64,000 bases of DNA from Plasmodium coatneyi (Eukaryota; Apicomplexa; Aconoidasida; Haemosporida; Plasmodiidae), in NCBI RefSeq assembly GCF_001680005.1, contig NC_033556.1:1-64000 (forward strand), given 5' to 3'. Positions 11,015-22,859 of this stretch are shown here, in pieces (position 1 is the stretch's first letter; the number at the start of each line of letters is the position of its first letter). The position numbers were made by a program, and so were the translations under genes. The notes under the pieces were generated by a model that did no database searches, was not told the origin of the DNA, and saw only the letters and a list, made by a program, of their open reading frames with translations.

Positions 11015-11470
11015 TGGGTTGTTAGGTGGGTGGTAGGTGGGTTCTTAGGTGAGTGGTAGGTGGAAGGAATGTAGTTAGGGGTGGTAGGTGGAAGGAATGT
11101 AGTTAGGGGTGGTAGGTGGAAGGAATGTAGTTAGGGGTGGTAGGTGGAAGGAATGTAGTTAGGGGTGGTAGGTGGAAGGAAGGTTGTTAGGGGTGGTAGG
11201 TGGAAGGAAGGTTGTTAGGTGGTGTGGTGGAAGGAAGGTTGTTAGGTGGTGTGGTGGAAGGAAGGTTGTTAGGTGGTGTGGTGGTAGGTGGGTTGTTAGG
11301 TGGTGTGGTGGTAGGTGGGTTGTTAGTTGGTGTGGTGGTAGGTGGGTTGTTAGTTGGTGTGGTGGTAGGTGGGTTGTTAGTTGGTGTGGTGGTAGGTGGG
11401 TTGTTAGGTGGGTTGTTAGGTGGATTGTTAGGTGGGTGGTAGGGTGGAAAGGATGTTGTTAGGGGTCGTA
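11015..11470. repeat. G-rich minisatellite (27-28 bp units)
   Basis: Two successive arrays: first about four copies of a 28-base unit containing GGTGGAAGGAATGTAGTTAG, then about five to six copies of a 27-base unit containing GGTAGGTGGGTTGTTAGTTG. Strong G/C strand asymmetry. The same vocabulary (GTTGTTAGGTGGTAGGTGGAAGG) returns in the intron of the KIR at 16546-18409. Because 27 is a multiple of three, open frames run through it; these are not genes. Confidence 0.9.
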
Positions 11471-12747
11471 GGTGGAAGGTTGTTAGAGTGGAAAGAAGGA
11501 AGGAAGTATGCTTAGGGGAAGTGTGCAGATTTGCTTTTTAGGGTAAGGGGAAGGTTGCTCACTTTTTTCTTGAGAAGAAAAAATAAGAAAAGTAGAAAAA
11601 AAAATAAAAGAAGAAAAGAAGAAAAAAAAGGAAAAAAATAAAAAATAAAAAACAAAGAAAAGAAAAAAAAAAAAAAAGAAAAGGAAGGGAGGAAAGTGTG
11701 TAGGGGGGGGTGCCATTCTTGGGATAGGAGTAAGGTTCTTTTAGGGATGGTTGGTGGAAGGAAGGTTTTTAGGGTGGTAGAATGGAAGGTAAGTTTGTTA
11801 GCGGTGGAAGGTGATAAGTGTGCACGGGGGCGCACCAAGGGGTGGTAGGTGATAAATGTGCAGAGAGATGCACTTAGGTGTGATAGATATAAGGTGGTGT
11901 TAGTGTGGAAGGAAGGTGGTAAATGTTCAAGGAGATGCAGGTTTGAGTGTTAGAGGTCGAAGGAGGAAGGTTGCTCACTTTTTTTTTGATAAGAAAAAAT
12001 AAAAAATGTAAAAAAAAAAATAAATGAAAAAAAGAAGAAAAAAAAAAAAAAAAAGGAAAAAAAATGAATAAAAGAAAAAAAAAAAAGGAAGGGAGGAATG
12101 TCTGCAGAAGGGTGCACCTAAGGAGGAGTGTTAGGGGTGAAAAGAAGGAAGGTCACTTCCTTTAGGGAGGAAAGAAGAAAAAAAGAAAAAAAAAAAAAAA
12201 AAAAGGAGGGGAGGGAAGTGTGTGTGTGGGGTGCATTTCTTAGGGGTAGGAGTAATATTCTGTTAGGGGTGGAAGAAAGGGTTGTTAGATTTTTATGGTT
12301 GGAAGGTGGAAGGAATGTTGTTAGGTGGTAGGGTCGTAAGTGTGCAGAGGGGTGCCATGGTTTAGGGTTCAGGGTTTGGATTTAGGGGTAGGAGTAAGGT
12401 TCTGTTAGGGGTGGAAAGAGGCCAAGTATGCTCACTCTTCCTCTTTTTGTAGAAAGCATAAAAGTAGCAGAGAAAAAAAAAAAAAAAAAGATTAAAGGAA
12501 TAGAAAAAGAAGAAGGTGGCTAATTCCTTTGTTTTTTTCTTTAGAAAAAAAGTAAAAGTTTAGAAAGAGAAAAAAGAAGGTAGATAATTCCTTCCTTCTT
12601 TTTATTTTTAGAAAGAATACAATGTGCATAGGAAGGGTGGACGGAAGATTGTACGTTCCCTTGAGCAGAACAGCAGAACAATGTTCTATTAACATTGGGT
12701 CTCGCAAATAATAATAGTAATAATAGTATAAGTGTGTAGGAAGAAAT
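11471..12747. repeat. Decayed G-rich minisatellite with A-rich blocks and a telomere-like patch
   Basis: Scattered copies of the preceding minisatellite words (GTTAGGGGTGGAAG, GTGCAGAGGGGTGC) alternate with blocks of A/GAA runs that follow a shared TTGCTCACTTTTTTCTTGA-like lead at about 11547 and 11969. A telomere-like stretch (GGTTTAGGGTTCAGGG) lies at about 12359-12385. No gene is supported here. Confidence 0.65.
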
Positions 12748-15700
12748 ATGGCGCCATCAGGTGGAGTAAAGTCCGCGGGAGGGGAAATGATAACCCAAGG
12801 GCAGTTTAGTTTCATGAGCAAATTATTGGAAAAATGGATTAGGACAAAGGGTCCCCTAGGGATAGAGAACATTGGAGTAAGGAACCTCAAAGATAGAGGT
12901 GGGAGTTGTAGGATGATTATGTATGAGTAATGAAATGAAGAGGAACTTAAACATGCAGTTTGAGCGTGAAAAATGTGTACATATATATGCGTTTTTTTTG
13001 TGGTAACTTATTATTGCAGGATCATGTTTGGAAGGATATGGAAATTATGTATAAAGATTTGAGAGAACGTCTGAAAAAAGATTCCCATGTAGAAATGAAG
13101 CTGTGTGAAGAAATCAACGATGGATTAGTGGACAATGTGACAATTAAAAAAGAACTATGTAAGGCTCTACTAAGGATTATTTATTTTATAAATGGAATTA
13201 AGTTACCTGAGAAAAAAGATATAGGGGATCCAACGGAGGAACATATAAATGAAGTAGATTTGCACTTGCGCTGTTTAGTTGGGAAGGTAATGCTGGCAAA
13301 ATTATTTGGGCACCATTGTAGAATAGAGGAAGTTGCGGAATATGTGCTAGGCGTCATGAAGGATAAAAAGAGGACACCTGGAGTGGAGAAAAAATATGAG
13401 AAATGTAAGTCAATGGAATTTCAGGGAATTAGTATAGGCCAGAAATTAGTTGGTAAGAAAATAGAAGAGTGGGTTAAGGATATTAAGGAGAAAGATGATA
13501 AAATAGGGAAGAAAATATTGAAGTATAATAAGTGCGTAACGAATAACGTTCTGCCTGGAGAAGGGGAATCCAAAGAAATGAAGGGTGGGGAGCATTTTTA
13601 TAAACTATTAGGTATAAATAATAAGGACGATCTTGAAAAATTAGCCGATACAAGCAAAAGTTTATCAAAAGACGGAGTGAACAAAGTATTAAATACAGTA
13701 GCTGAAAAAACAAAGAAAAGGACAGCAAAGTACCAATGTCCCGATGGAAACATTGTAGAAGGGGATGACGATGAGGAAAGTAAGCAATCATTGTTTTACA
13801 TTTAATAAGTAACAAATGCACATATACATATTCTGTACTTTTTCTTCCTTCCTTATATGAGTGAAAAGCATGGATGGAAAGTGCAGCATATATTTATATA
13901 TAATGTACACTCCTTCTCCAGTCCTTCTTGAGGAATGGTTTACAAGATTTACCAGAGAAGTAACGCCTGATGATAGTAACAAATATCGTGAGTTTGAAAT
14001 GATGGAAGCACTATGTACTGGGGACAAGGAGACATCCGGAATAGATTTGAAGCCATACGAAGGCTTCTGTAAAATTATGATAAGGAATATACTTATGGTA
14101 ACAGATAAGAGAAATCAATATGAAAATGGAGAGACAAATTGTCAGAGAACAGTGAAAAATATTCCTGTATGTGATTTATTAAAAGTATGGATGTGGTATT
14201 TGGTATGGTTCTGTGTACCGGAATCAGTTATAAAATATTTCCTTGACGCTGTGAAACAGGTGAAGACGGAAGGATTTGATCCACAGAAGAACTATGCGGA
14301 ATGTACTTATGATGCTGTACTTAACATTCCTGACGAGAAAGTAAAGATTATCCTACCTGAGGTGCAACAAATATTGCTCTCAAGTATGTTATATCATAAG
14401 ATTGGTGCAGAAACTAGCGAGAAAGAATGGTGCTTAGAGGGTAAAGAAAAGTACCAGGACAATAGACTAGCACCTCCAACAGAAGTAGGGGGCTCAGAAA
14501 TGGGAGGAAATGACAAAATAAGGAGTGGTGACAGTAACTTACAGGACCTGCAAGGAATTCTTCAGCAACTTGATAAAGCATTAAAAGAGGAAAAAGATGA
14601 AGAGGCAGAGAAGTTAAAGGAATTAGAAGAAACCGTTCAGGATGCCATACCAGCTCGACGTCCTCCTCCACGACCATCAGAAGAACATCCTACCAAAGTT
14701 CCTGAAGCACCAAAAGAGGTCGTTCCTGAGAAAAAAGTTCCTGGGGAGGAAGATGTTCGTAAGGAGGAAGCAGAGTCAGAAGCAGCGTCGGGAGACGGCA
14801 CTGAACAAACGACCTCAGGTAAGGACACATACACTCTCTTCACAGGAACTGGACACTGTTACCTTTATTTTCATTAACTACTACAGTATACCTCTTCTTG
14901 ATGGGGTCGGTCACATTCACTTCCACGATAAACGCCACTGCCACTGACATTATTCAAATTACTAAATCTGGCATATGCACACCCTCCTATGATCACACTG
15001 AAACTAACGTTCCCTTATTATTATTTTACGCAATTCTTAGAAGCACAGGTCCCTGAGGTACCGCCCTCTGAGGAACCACGCCCACAAGAAACACAGGACA
15101 AAAGTGAAGAAACAGTAACCGAAAAAGTTAAAACAACTCTTCATGAGGACGACCACCAGGATCCCTCTCCCTCCAATCCCAGTTCTTCTGTTTTAGGTGG
15201 TGGTGCTGCTGCTCCAATTACCCCTACTGCTGCCGCACGCACTAACAAGATTGACCTCCCTACCTCATACCTTCCTTTAATTCCATCGGTAACTGGTATC
15301 CTTGTTATGAGTTATCTCCTTTGGAAGGTAAAAACAGAAATAAAAATAAAATAAAATTAATATTAGAAGAAAAGAAGAAGGGGAAAAAAAAAAATAAATA
15401 AAGATGAATGCATGAGTGGGTAAAGGTTTGTGTAGAATTTCGCATTTTAGGGGTGTTTGTGTAGGATTTCGCGTTTTACACTTGGGTTTGAAATAGTAAT
15501 TAGTGTTGCGAGGACAACATTTCGCATCCCTATTAAAGAAACATTTTTTTCCCTTTTTTTTTTTTTTTTTTTGCAGTATTTTGGAATGCTTGGTAAAGCA
15601 AGAAAGCGTTACAGAAGAGCACATCAACTACGTGGTCCAATTCCCTTAGAACAGCAGATTGTTGACCATTTGGACGAAGATGGTCCACATGCATATACCT

Positions 15701-15999
15701 TACTAAAGGAACGAAAACCAAGATCTTTTGCAACGGGAGGAATGAAGAGATCAAAAGGACTTGTTGGTCGCCGTGCTGGTCACCGCATGATTATTGATAT
15801 TCATTTAGAAGTCTTAGAAGAATGTCAAAAAGGCGATCTGCATTCCACGAAGAAAGACTTTTTTGAAATTTTGGTTCAAGAATTCATGGGAAGCGAATTC
15901 ATGAAATCAGAGTTTATAAAAGAGGAAAATGCTCCTACGGAAGATGTTCCTAAGGAACAGGTTCAAGGTTCAGATTCATTTTCCGGGTTTAGGGTGTAG
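12748..15999 (+). CDS. SICA-type variant antigen, compact five-exon gene
   Basis: Schizont-infected cell agglutination (SICA) family member, expected to span the red-cell membrane. Proposed exons 12748-12876, 13020-13779, 13922-14818, 15041-15327 and 15577-15999; phases 0/1/1/0 join cleanly to 831 residues. Exon 1 (43 residues) has no classical signal peptide. Exons 2 and 3 each encode a cysteine-bearing domain (ELCKALLRIIYFINGI, LHLRCLVGKVMLAKLFGHHC; GFCKIMIRNI, VCDLLKVWMWYLVWFCV). A charged Pro/Glu linker follows, then a membrane span near residues 668-691 (SVTGILVMSYLLWK) and the typical SICA cytoplasmic exon (YFGMLGKARKRYRRAHQ, MIIDIHLEVLEECQKGDLHS, FFEILVQEFMGSEF) ending in VPKEQVQGSDSFSGFRV. 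This is far shorter than full-size SICAvar genes, which have many more Cys-rich exons, so it fits the small SICA class. It looks intact. Confidence 0.85.
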
Positions 16000-16090
16000 T
16001 AAATAGTTTTTTTTTTTTTTGGGGGTTTTTTTTGTTTTGTGTGAATGTGTTTACGTGTTCATGTGTAATTCATAATAAACCGCGAAAAAA
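16000..16090 (+). promoter_or_regulatory. Conserved SICAvar 3' flank
   Basis: The stop codon context GGTGTAGTAAATA, a T run, then GTGTTTACGTGTTCATGTGTAAT and AATAAAC recur after the orphan SICAvar tails at 33168-33245 and 42478-42555. Conservation outside the coding region suggests a 3' untranslated region or processing signal shared by the family. The function is inferred. Confidence 0.55.
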
Positions 16091-16545
16091 AAAATTTTCA
16101 CATCATTCCTATTTGTTTGCAACTTTTTAATTTAAGATTCAAAATGTTATATTTTTTGGGGTATTATTTTTTTTACGTTAATAATTCTTTTTTTTTCTTT
16201 AAATATTTTTTTGAAAAAGTTGGCAGCTTATTTTTTTTTTTTTTTTTTCCGCGCCCCGCTTGGGAGTATTCTTTCCTAAAGCAGGGTCATTCATATATCC
16301 AAATGTTGGAAAAAAAGGAATGAAATATGAAGAAAAGAAAAGGAAGAAAAAAGAAAAGAAAGGATAAAGAAACGAAGAAAAAAGAAGGAGAAGGAAAAAG
16401 AAACGAAGGAAGAATGGTCATTTTTGCTTATTTCCATACACACACTGCATATAAGCTCTATAATGGTCATTTATTCTTCCTCTGATGGGGGATGGGAAGG
16501 AAGAACATTGCCCTTCCTTCCTTTCCCCTTCCCTTCTTTCAGGTG
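16091..16545. other. Intergenic, convergent SICA/KIR 3' ends
   Basis: T-rich then A/GAA-rich simple sequence between the 3' ends of the SICA gene and the KIR gene on the opposite strand. I see nothing coding in it. Confidence 0.6.
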
Positions 16546-18409
16546 TTACATGTTTTGATAACCTATATTCTGACGACCTGGTGCATTATTTGTTCTCCGA
16601 GTAGACTGTCTTATGGACGGTGTAGTGTACACGCCAGAGCGCACTGTGGAATTTTCGGCTATATCCGTTGGACCTATTGTGGAAGTGTCCGTTGAATCAT
16701 GTGTTGAGCTGTTCTCTGTGAACGTATCAGGGTTTCTTGCGGTAGACCTTTTCATTCTGCTTTTTCCATTAGAATTGTTACCAAACCAAGGGGCTAGAAG
16801 TTTATACTGAGAAGGAAGGGAGGTTGTTACGGTGATGGTAGGTGCAAAGGAAGGTTGTTACGGGTGGAAGAATTATATTGCTAGGTTCTTGGTGGAAAAA
16901 AGGTTGTTAGGTGCTTGATGGTAGGTGGGTTTTTAGGGGTGAAAAGAAGGTTGTTCGGGGTGGCAGGTCGGTTGTTAGGGGGTGGAGGGCAAGTTTGTTA
17001 GGTGGTAGATGGAAGGAAGGTTGTGTTAGGTGGGTTGTTAGGGCTCGTTGATGGAAGGAAGGAAGGTTGTTAGGGGTGTTAGAAGGAATGTTGTGTTAGG
17101 GGTGAAGCGAAGGAAGTTTGTTGGGCATGTTTGGTGGAAGGAAGATTGTTAGGTGGTAGTGTGGTAGGAAGGTGATGTTACGGCTGGAAAGGGAGGTTGT
17201 TAGGTGGTAGGGTGGGAGGAATATTAAGAATATTGTTAAATATTTCAATTTTTTTTATTTTTTAAAATTTTGAAAGTTTGAAATTCTTGGATGCTTACTT
17301 TATATAATAAGAAAGGGGCACCTATGGTTGCTAAGGTGCCAAATATGGAGGAAAGGGCCGTGGTGGTGGTGGAAGGAGGGTTGTTAGGGTGGGTCGAAGA
17401 GGATATTTGTAGTTCTTGGTCCGCAGAGGGACATTCCGTAACTTTTTCTTCTGCAGCTGGTGGTTTGCATTGCAATTCTGATAATTTCTCCTGAATTGCT
17501 GTTTTCTGCTTTGTCCAAATATTTCTACAGTAATCATCATTGGGTTTGTCTGTACAGTGGTGTTCCACTTTTTTATGTGATTCTGAAATGCCTTGAACAT
17601 AATCCGTATATTGCTGATTACATTCAGTCCTACGTTGTCTTGTACGAGTATATATGGTGTCATAGTTATAGAGGAAGTCATATACTGCTTTCATTTCATT
17701 GAAAATGATTTGGTCAATATTGCCAGGGCAAATAAGTCTACATCCCTTACTTACATATTCTTGCTGCACTATTGAACAAATAATATTTAGGAGGCCGCTA
17801 AATTTATGACCTGTAAGACTCTTAGATAATTTTTCCCCAATCCAATAGTACAGAAAATGACAGCGAACACTACCAAATAAGTTGTTCTCCCAATTATACA
17901 TTTTGTCCACATAGCATGCCGCTTTTTTAATATTATCCAAATAATTTTCAATATCCTTATTTGTCGCTTTAAGGTTCTCTATATTTTGCGCGATGCCATT
18001 TTTGCAATCGTCCCCGTTCCCTTCAAATGGAGCATAGAAATAGGTCCATGAATTTAATTGCTTTGAAAGTTGTTCCTGCAAATATATAGTTGTTGGCAAG
18101 AGAGAGTGGAATACATAAATATGTGTATTTCCAACGAGTTTATCTACATGCTTTTTATTTCATTCATTTTGTGTGTGTGTATTATTGCATAGAGAATAAT
18201 GTGTATATTATAAATACATCATTATTTATATTGATGAAAAGGAAGAAAGGAAAGGAAGGAATGGTCTAAGCAAGAAAGGAAGTCTAAGAAAGAGGAAGGA
18301 AAGGAAAGAAAGGGGGACTAAGTAGGAGTGAAGGAAAGGGTCTAAGAAAGGAGGGTCTAAGGAAGGAGGGTCTGAGGAAGGAAGGACTAACCTTTAATGG
18401 TGTTGACAT
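16546..18409 (-). CDS. KIR protein, single domain, with minisatellite-filled last intron
   Basis: Three-exon KIR of about 351 residues: exon 1 18409-18392 (MSTPLK, donor GTTAGT), exon 2 18075-17299 (259 codons, acceptor ATTTGCAG), exon 3 16806-16546 (86 residues). Phase 0 at both joins. Blocks seen: CHFLYYWIGEKLSKSL, MKAVYDFLYNYD, DDYCRNIW, then a Thr/Ser/Pro-rich stretch and a membrane span ending APFLLYK. The tail begins YKLLAPWFG and ends RQNIGYQNM. The domain start lacks the usual LPS motif (EQLSKQLNSW instead). The last intron is 492 nt and is filled by copies of the G-rich minisatellite also found at 11015-11470; intron 1 (18391-18076) carries purine-rich GAAGGAAAG repeats at its 5' side. 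Confidence 0.83.
16820..17225. repeat. G-rich minisatellite inside a KIR intron
   Basis: About a dozen degenerate copies of words such as GGTGGAAGGAAGGTTGTTAG and GGTTGTTAGGTGGTAG, on the strand opposite to the KIR transcript. The sequence is clearly related to the arrays at 11015-12350 downstream of another KIR. Confidence 0.85.
18230..18390. repeat. Polypurine direct repeats (GGTCTAAGGAAGGA-type)
   Basis: Imperfect copies of GGTCTAAGAAAGGAGG and related purine words, within the first intron region of the KIR at 16546-18409. On the transcript strand this is a polypyrimidine stretch. Confidence 0.7.
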
Positions 18410-19970
18410 TGTTTATACACACTTCTTTATGTAATGAACTTTTTCTTTCCTCTCTCTTCTTTTAAAAAAGAAGGTGGTTGTTGTGTTGTTGTTGTTCTTC
18501 ACACAATTATGCACTTTGTAGAAAGAGGAAGTGTAAAAGGGAAGGAAGTGTATATGTATTTATTTGTATGCAAAATTTTCTCTTTTTGTTTAGTTTCTTC
18601 CCTAGGATGATCATATGATGATGACATTGTATGATTGGATTGTAAGGGTGTGTAATTTTTATTTTTCTTTGTTCATTCATAATGTATATATTTCATTCAA
18701 TTTTCGGACGGTAGCGGTAACCTACTATAAATATAAATATATATATATGTGCATCAAAATCATTACATATGTGTGCATATGAGTATAGTTAAAGCCAGAA
18801 ATATATACTGGAACAACTAAGCAAAGGGCCCCAAATGAAATAAGAATAACAGAAAGAGAGAGTTAAAATTACCATATGTTCCCTACCTGTACGCCATATT
18901 ATCGCATGTTAGGTAATAGTTCGAAACATTATATTGCACTCCTTACTAAGCATCCCCCCTTTTTCTATTATGTTCATATATGGAGGGAGGTGCAAATTCC
19001 TTCTTTTTTTTCCTCCTCTTGAGCACAAAAAAATTGAGCTCCTTGCTATTATTGTATATTTTATTATAATTCAAAAAGAGGGATTATTAAAAAATATTTG
19101 TTAACTCATGTGTAGTATAACTACTGTGCAATATAACTCATGTGTAGTATAACTAATATGTGTGAAACGTACCTTCCTTTCCCCCCTTCTTTTTGGAATG
19201 TGTGTACATTTATTTATCCATATTTATTAGTGCATATTTATTCAAAAGTAGCTCAAAATTTTATTTTTTATTTTTTCTTTTGGGCAGAGCGAATGAATTA
19301 ACTATATACCTACCTACATATATAAGAAAGATAGAACTGCGTAACTTATTTTTTGAATAGAAAGGTTTACATACTTTTTCCGCAATAATAATAGTGCTCT
19401 TTTCCTTCATTTCTTTCATTTCCTTCCTATTCCTTCTTTCCTCATTCCTGCTTCCTTTCTTTCTTATTCCTTCTTTCCTTCTTTTTCCTTCTTATTCCTT
19501 CTTTCCTTCTCTTTCCTTTTCTTACCTTCTTTCTTTCCTTAATAGAATGCACTTTTCTTCTCTAGGAGTGAAAGACACTGCCCTTTAAGTAGGGAAAAAA
19601 GAAGAAAGAGAACGTCCCCCTCTTTAGAGAAAACATTCAAAAAACAAGAACAAAGAAACAAGAGAGAAAGAGGCAATATGTCCCAAATGGAAGATGTTGT
19701 GTGTGCGTCTGCATACACAATAAAATGACACAAAAACGATGCAAATTACATCTCTGTGCGAAAAAATTTTTCTTCCCTTTTCCACTGACCTTCTGTGTGT
19801 GATCCCATTTGTTAAAACCTCCCTGTGTGGGAGAAGGCTTATTGTCTGATTCACCTGCATATTTCCCCATCAAATCTATGCACCGCAAATCTTGTCAAAG
19901 GACCGCAGCGAGGAGAAGGAGCAGGTGGACCTATTCCCGTAACCGTATACTTCAATAACATATACTGACA
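18410..19970. other. Intergenic region
   Basis: AT-rich DNA with homopolymers. A CCTTCTTTCC-type polypyrimidine tract runs at about 19380-19545. Open frames at 19539-19888 (minus) are short, lack domains or splice context, and are not called. Confidence 0.55.
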
Positions 19971-19974
19971 CAGT

Positions 19975-20170
19975 AGATATTGTCATGGTAGATAATGTCA
20001 TAGTATATGTTGTCATAGTAGATATTGTCATAGTAGAGGTTGCCACTTAGTGGAGGTTGCCACTTAGTGGAGGTTGCCACTTAGTGGAGGTTGTCACTTA
20101 GTGGAGGTTGTCACTTAGTGGAGGTTGTTACACTTAGTGGAGGTTGTTACACTTAGTGGAGGTTGTCTTA
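19975..20170. repeat. Minisatellite, 17-21 bp units
   Basis: First about four copies of a unit around TGTCATAGTAGATAT, then eight or so copies of GTGGAGGTTGCCACTTA with TTGTCACTTA and TTGTTACACTTA variants. The two halves share GTAGAGGTTG and form one evolving array in intergenic DNA. Confidence 0.88.
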
Positions 20171-21558
20171 ACAGCTAATGTGATAACGCGCCTATTGTGT
20201 TAACAGGAGCTGCCAAAACAGATGCTACGAGAAGAGGTGCTTTCTAGAAGAGGTTGTTCCCTTCCACCCTACAACGGACCTAACAACCTTCCTTCCACCA
20301 GGGGGCATAAATTACCCCATCATACATACCACTTTTTCCCATGCTTCTTCTTCTTCCTACATTATTGTTCCTTCCCTGTAGTCTGTACGAAATAACAAAC
20401 ATCATCTCCCCCTTCCTGTTTTGTTTCGACCACCCCCTCCCCAAATGAATATGTAACTAGTAAGTGATGTTCCATTCTCCCTTCCCTCACCACCAACTGC
20501 TATGATCTGCAATATTATAAATACATTACCCCCTCCCTTAAGAATAATTATGCAAATGTGCCCCCCAAAAAAAAAATTATCATCCTTCCCTTCCTTCACT
20601 TTCCCTGTCCCACTTAATTTCATTCAATATTATTTCACTATTTTTTCCCGTCTATCCAATATAATTCATTCCTTCTGCTCTTAAATGAAGTCACAATTTT
20701 TAAAGGAATATATTTGTTGAACAACATAGAATATATATGTTAATTTTATAGAAAATGCATAAATCCGCAAACTGGAGAAAAATCCGCAAAGTGAATAATT
20801 ATAATAATAATTCGGTTGCATATAGTTAAAAGGGAAAAAAAATAAGTGGTTCTATAAAAAAAAATTTTTTTATTTGCCCATACTTTACATAATAATACGT
20901 TCTCCATTTGGCCAAAACCATATATATTTTTACCTTAAGGTGAAAATTCAAATACTTAAATCCAAAAGGGGGGTATTCTCTATACATCTATATGAATGTA
21001 TAGAGGAAGAGATCTAATTTAGGCTCCTTTTTTTTTCACCATTATATCTACGTTGAAAGAAATAAAATTTTTGAGCACAAAAAATATACAATTTTCATGC
21101 TCAAAATATGTGAGCATAATTCGCTCCACATTTATAACACCGTCAGATGTGCGACATATAATTGGGTAGTGTGGGTTATTTTATTTTTTTTTTTCCTTCG
21201 CTCTCGCTCTATATATATAGAAAAAAAAAGAATGCGAACCATTTCTTTAACTTAATTTTTTTTGTAATAATACAAAATGTAATTAAAATGAACTACTTTT
21301 TCTAATTGAGATATATTCCATTTTATATATTTTATATTGTACGTTGTAATAATAAATTCTTTTTTCATTTTATTTTAGATTTACACACTCATAAAGAGAA
21401 TAACTAATCGCATATGCGCCCAAACAACTTCACAAACGCTTTCTATTACAAAAAAAAGAGAAGAAAGAAAAAAATACACACTTTTACTTTCTAAAGTTAT
21501 CCATCATTCTAAAGAACAGAGGAAAAGGATTAAAAAAAAAAAAAAAAAAATCAACAAA
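20171..21558. other. Intergenic region with conserved upstream sequence
   Basis: AT-rich. A block at about 21095-21190 is the reverse complement of about 975-1055 (shared TATGTCGCAC, GACGGTGTTATAA, AAAATAACCCACACT). The stretch from about 21375 to the ATG at 21559 closely parallels the region upstream of the Pv-fam-d-like gene at 59302 (shared TTTACACAC, CATAAAG, CTAATC, CATTCTAAA), which supports a common 5' flank or promoter. Confidence 0.55.
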
Positions 21559-21624
21559 ATGATATTCTCCGCAAAATACTTCCTATTCATCTTGATACTT
21601 TGCTTCTGGCACTATAGCAGCTAT
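21559..21624 (+). pseudogene. Orphan signal-peptide exon, Pv-fam-d-like
   Basis: ATG followed by 21 codons reading MIFSAKYFLFILILCFWHYS and then SY, ending at a GTATGT donor. It matches the form of exon 1 of the Pv-fam-d-like gene at 59302 (ATG, Lys-Tyr, hydrophobic core, 20-30 residues, phase-0 donor) and shares its upstream sequence. The nearest acceptor (TTTCTGTGCAG, about 21692-21702) opens a frame that stops after six codons, and the expected second exon is absent before the next KIR gene. I read it as a promoter plus exon 1 left after loss of the gene body. Confidence 0.6.
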
Positions 21625-22314
21625 GTATGTCAATTACTATTACATTTTAAAAATTTGTGCATAATCATTATTAGGGTTCATTTTTTTTTTGTTTCTGTGC
21701 AGAAAATAGAAAAAAAAAAATAATAAAATATAAGAGAAGGAGTGAAGAAACAGCTCAAAAATAGTATACATAATACACATACATATATATGTACATATTA
21801 TATATGAATAAACAACTCTCCATAATGTACTTATCATAAGAATAGAATAAAAAAAGAATGTTTAAGGAAGAAAAAAAAAAAAAGGAGCAAGGAGAAAAAA
21901 GGAAAAAAAGGAAAGGGGGAGGGAGAAGAACAATTATTATAACTATTGAAAACAATTATAAACATTGCAAAGAAGAGAGGGGGTGAAGGAAGGAAATGTT
22001 GTACGTCCTTATATGCAGAATACATAATAGTAGTAGAAAGAAGAACGATATGTAAATAATGGTGGAAAACATTCTATATGATTATACACAGAATGTGCAC
22101 AATGTGCAAAAAACTAGAATACATGAATAGAAAGAATGCATACACAAAATTTCAACCTCCTCCTTTATTATTCCGCTATTTCCTCAAATGTGCGCTCCAT
22201 TTACTACATATTGAACATTATAAACATAAAGAGGGTGGTAAGTAGTCCTCATATATGAACTGTATACTACCTATATGTTCACAATTTTTTAATTAACCAC
22301 CCTTTCAAATAACA

Positions 22315-22475
22315 ATGAAGTCCAAACATTCCAAACGAACACAATTACGAACACAATCCCACATACAATAATAGCAACATCCCACATACAATAGTACAAC
22401 AATCCCACGTACAATAATACAACAATCCCACATACAATAGTACAACAATACAACGTACAACGTGTACAATCCCAT
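22315..22475. repeat. Minisatellite, about 20-23 bp units
   Basis: Five or six imperfect copies of words such as ACAATCCCACATACAATAG and ACAACAATCCCACGTACAAT. It is intergenic, upstream of the plus-strand KIR at 22860. Confidence 0.75.
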
Positions 22476-22859
22476 GTACAATGAACTACAAATTACAATA
22501 ACATAACACAAACATAAAGAAAAAGTACATATATTACAACAACTCTGCGATTTTTCATTTCCTTCAGTTTTCTTCCCCTGCTACTGTAGCAAAGTTTTTC
22601 TTACATTTCTTGCTTCCATTATATATGTATATATAATAATTAGGTATATATATAACATGTGTTATGGTTGCTACTGTAAAAAAATTGGAACAATGTATGT
22701 ACACGTTATTGATAAATATGGATTTAATATATATTTATAATCATAGAGGGAAATTAGAATTCTTGTACTACCCTTCCTAAGTATTTAAACATTCCTTAGA
22801 ATATATTATATACTCAATCGAACGAACACGCGCCCACGCACGATCACATATATCAAACC

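Noticed and set aside
11172..11462. Open frames through the G-rich array (VVRWCGGRW-type repeats)
   Set aside because: The 27-bp period keeps frames open in two overlapping frames; composition is pure repeat and there is no start or splice context.
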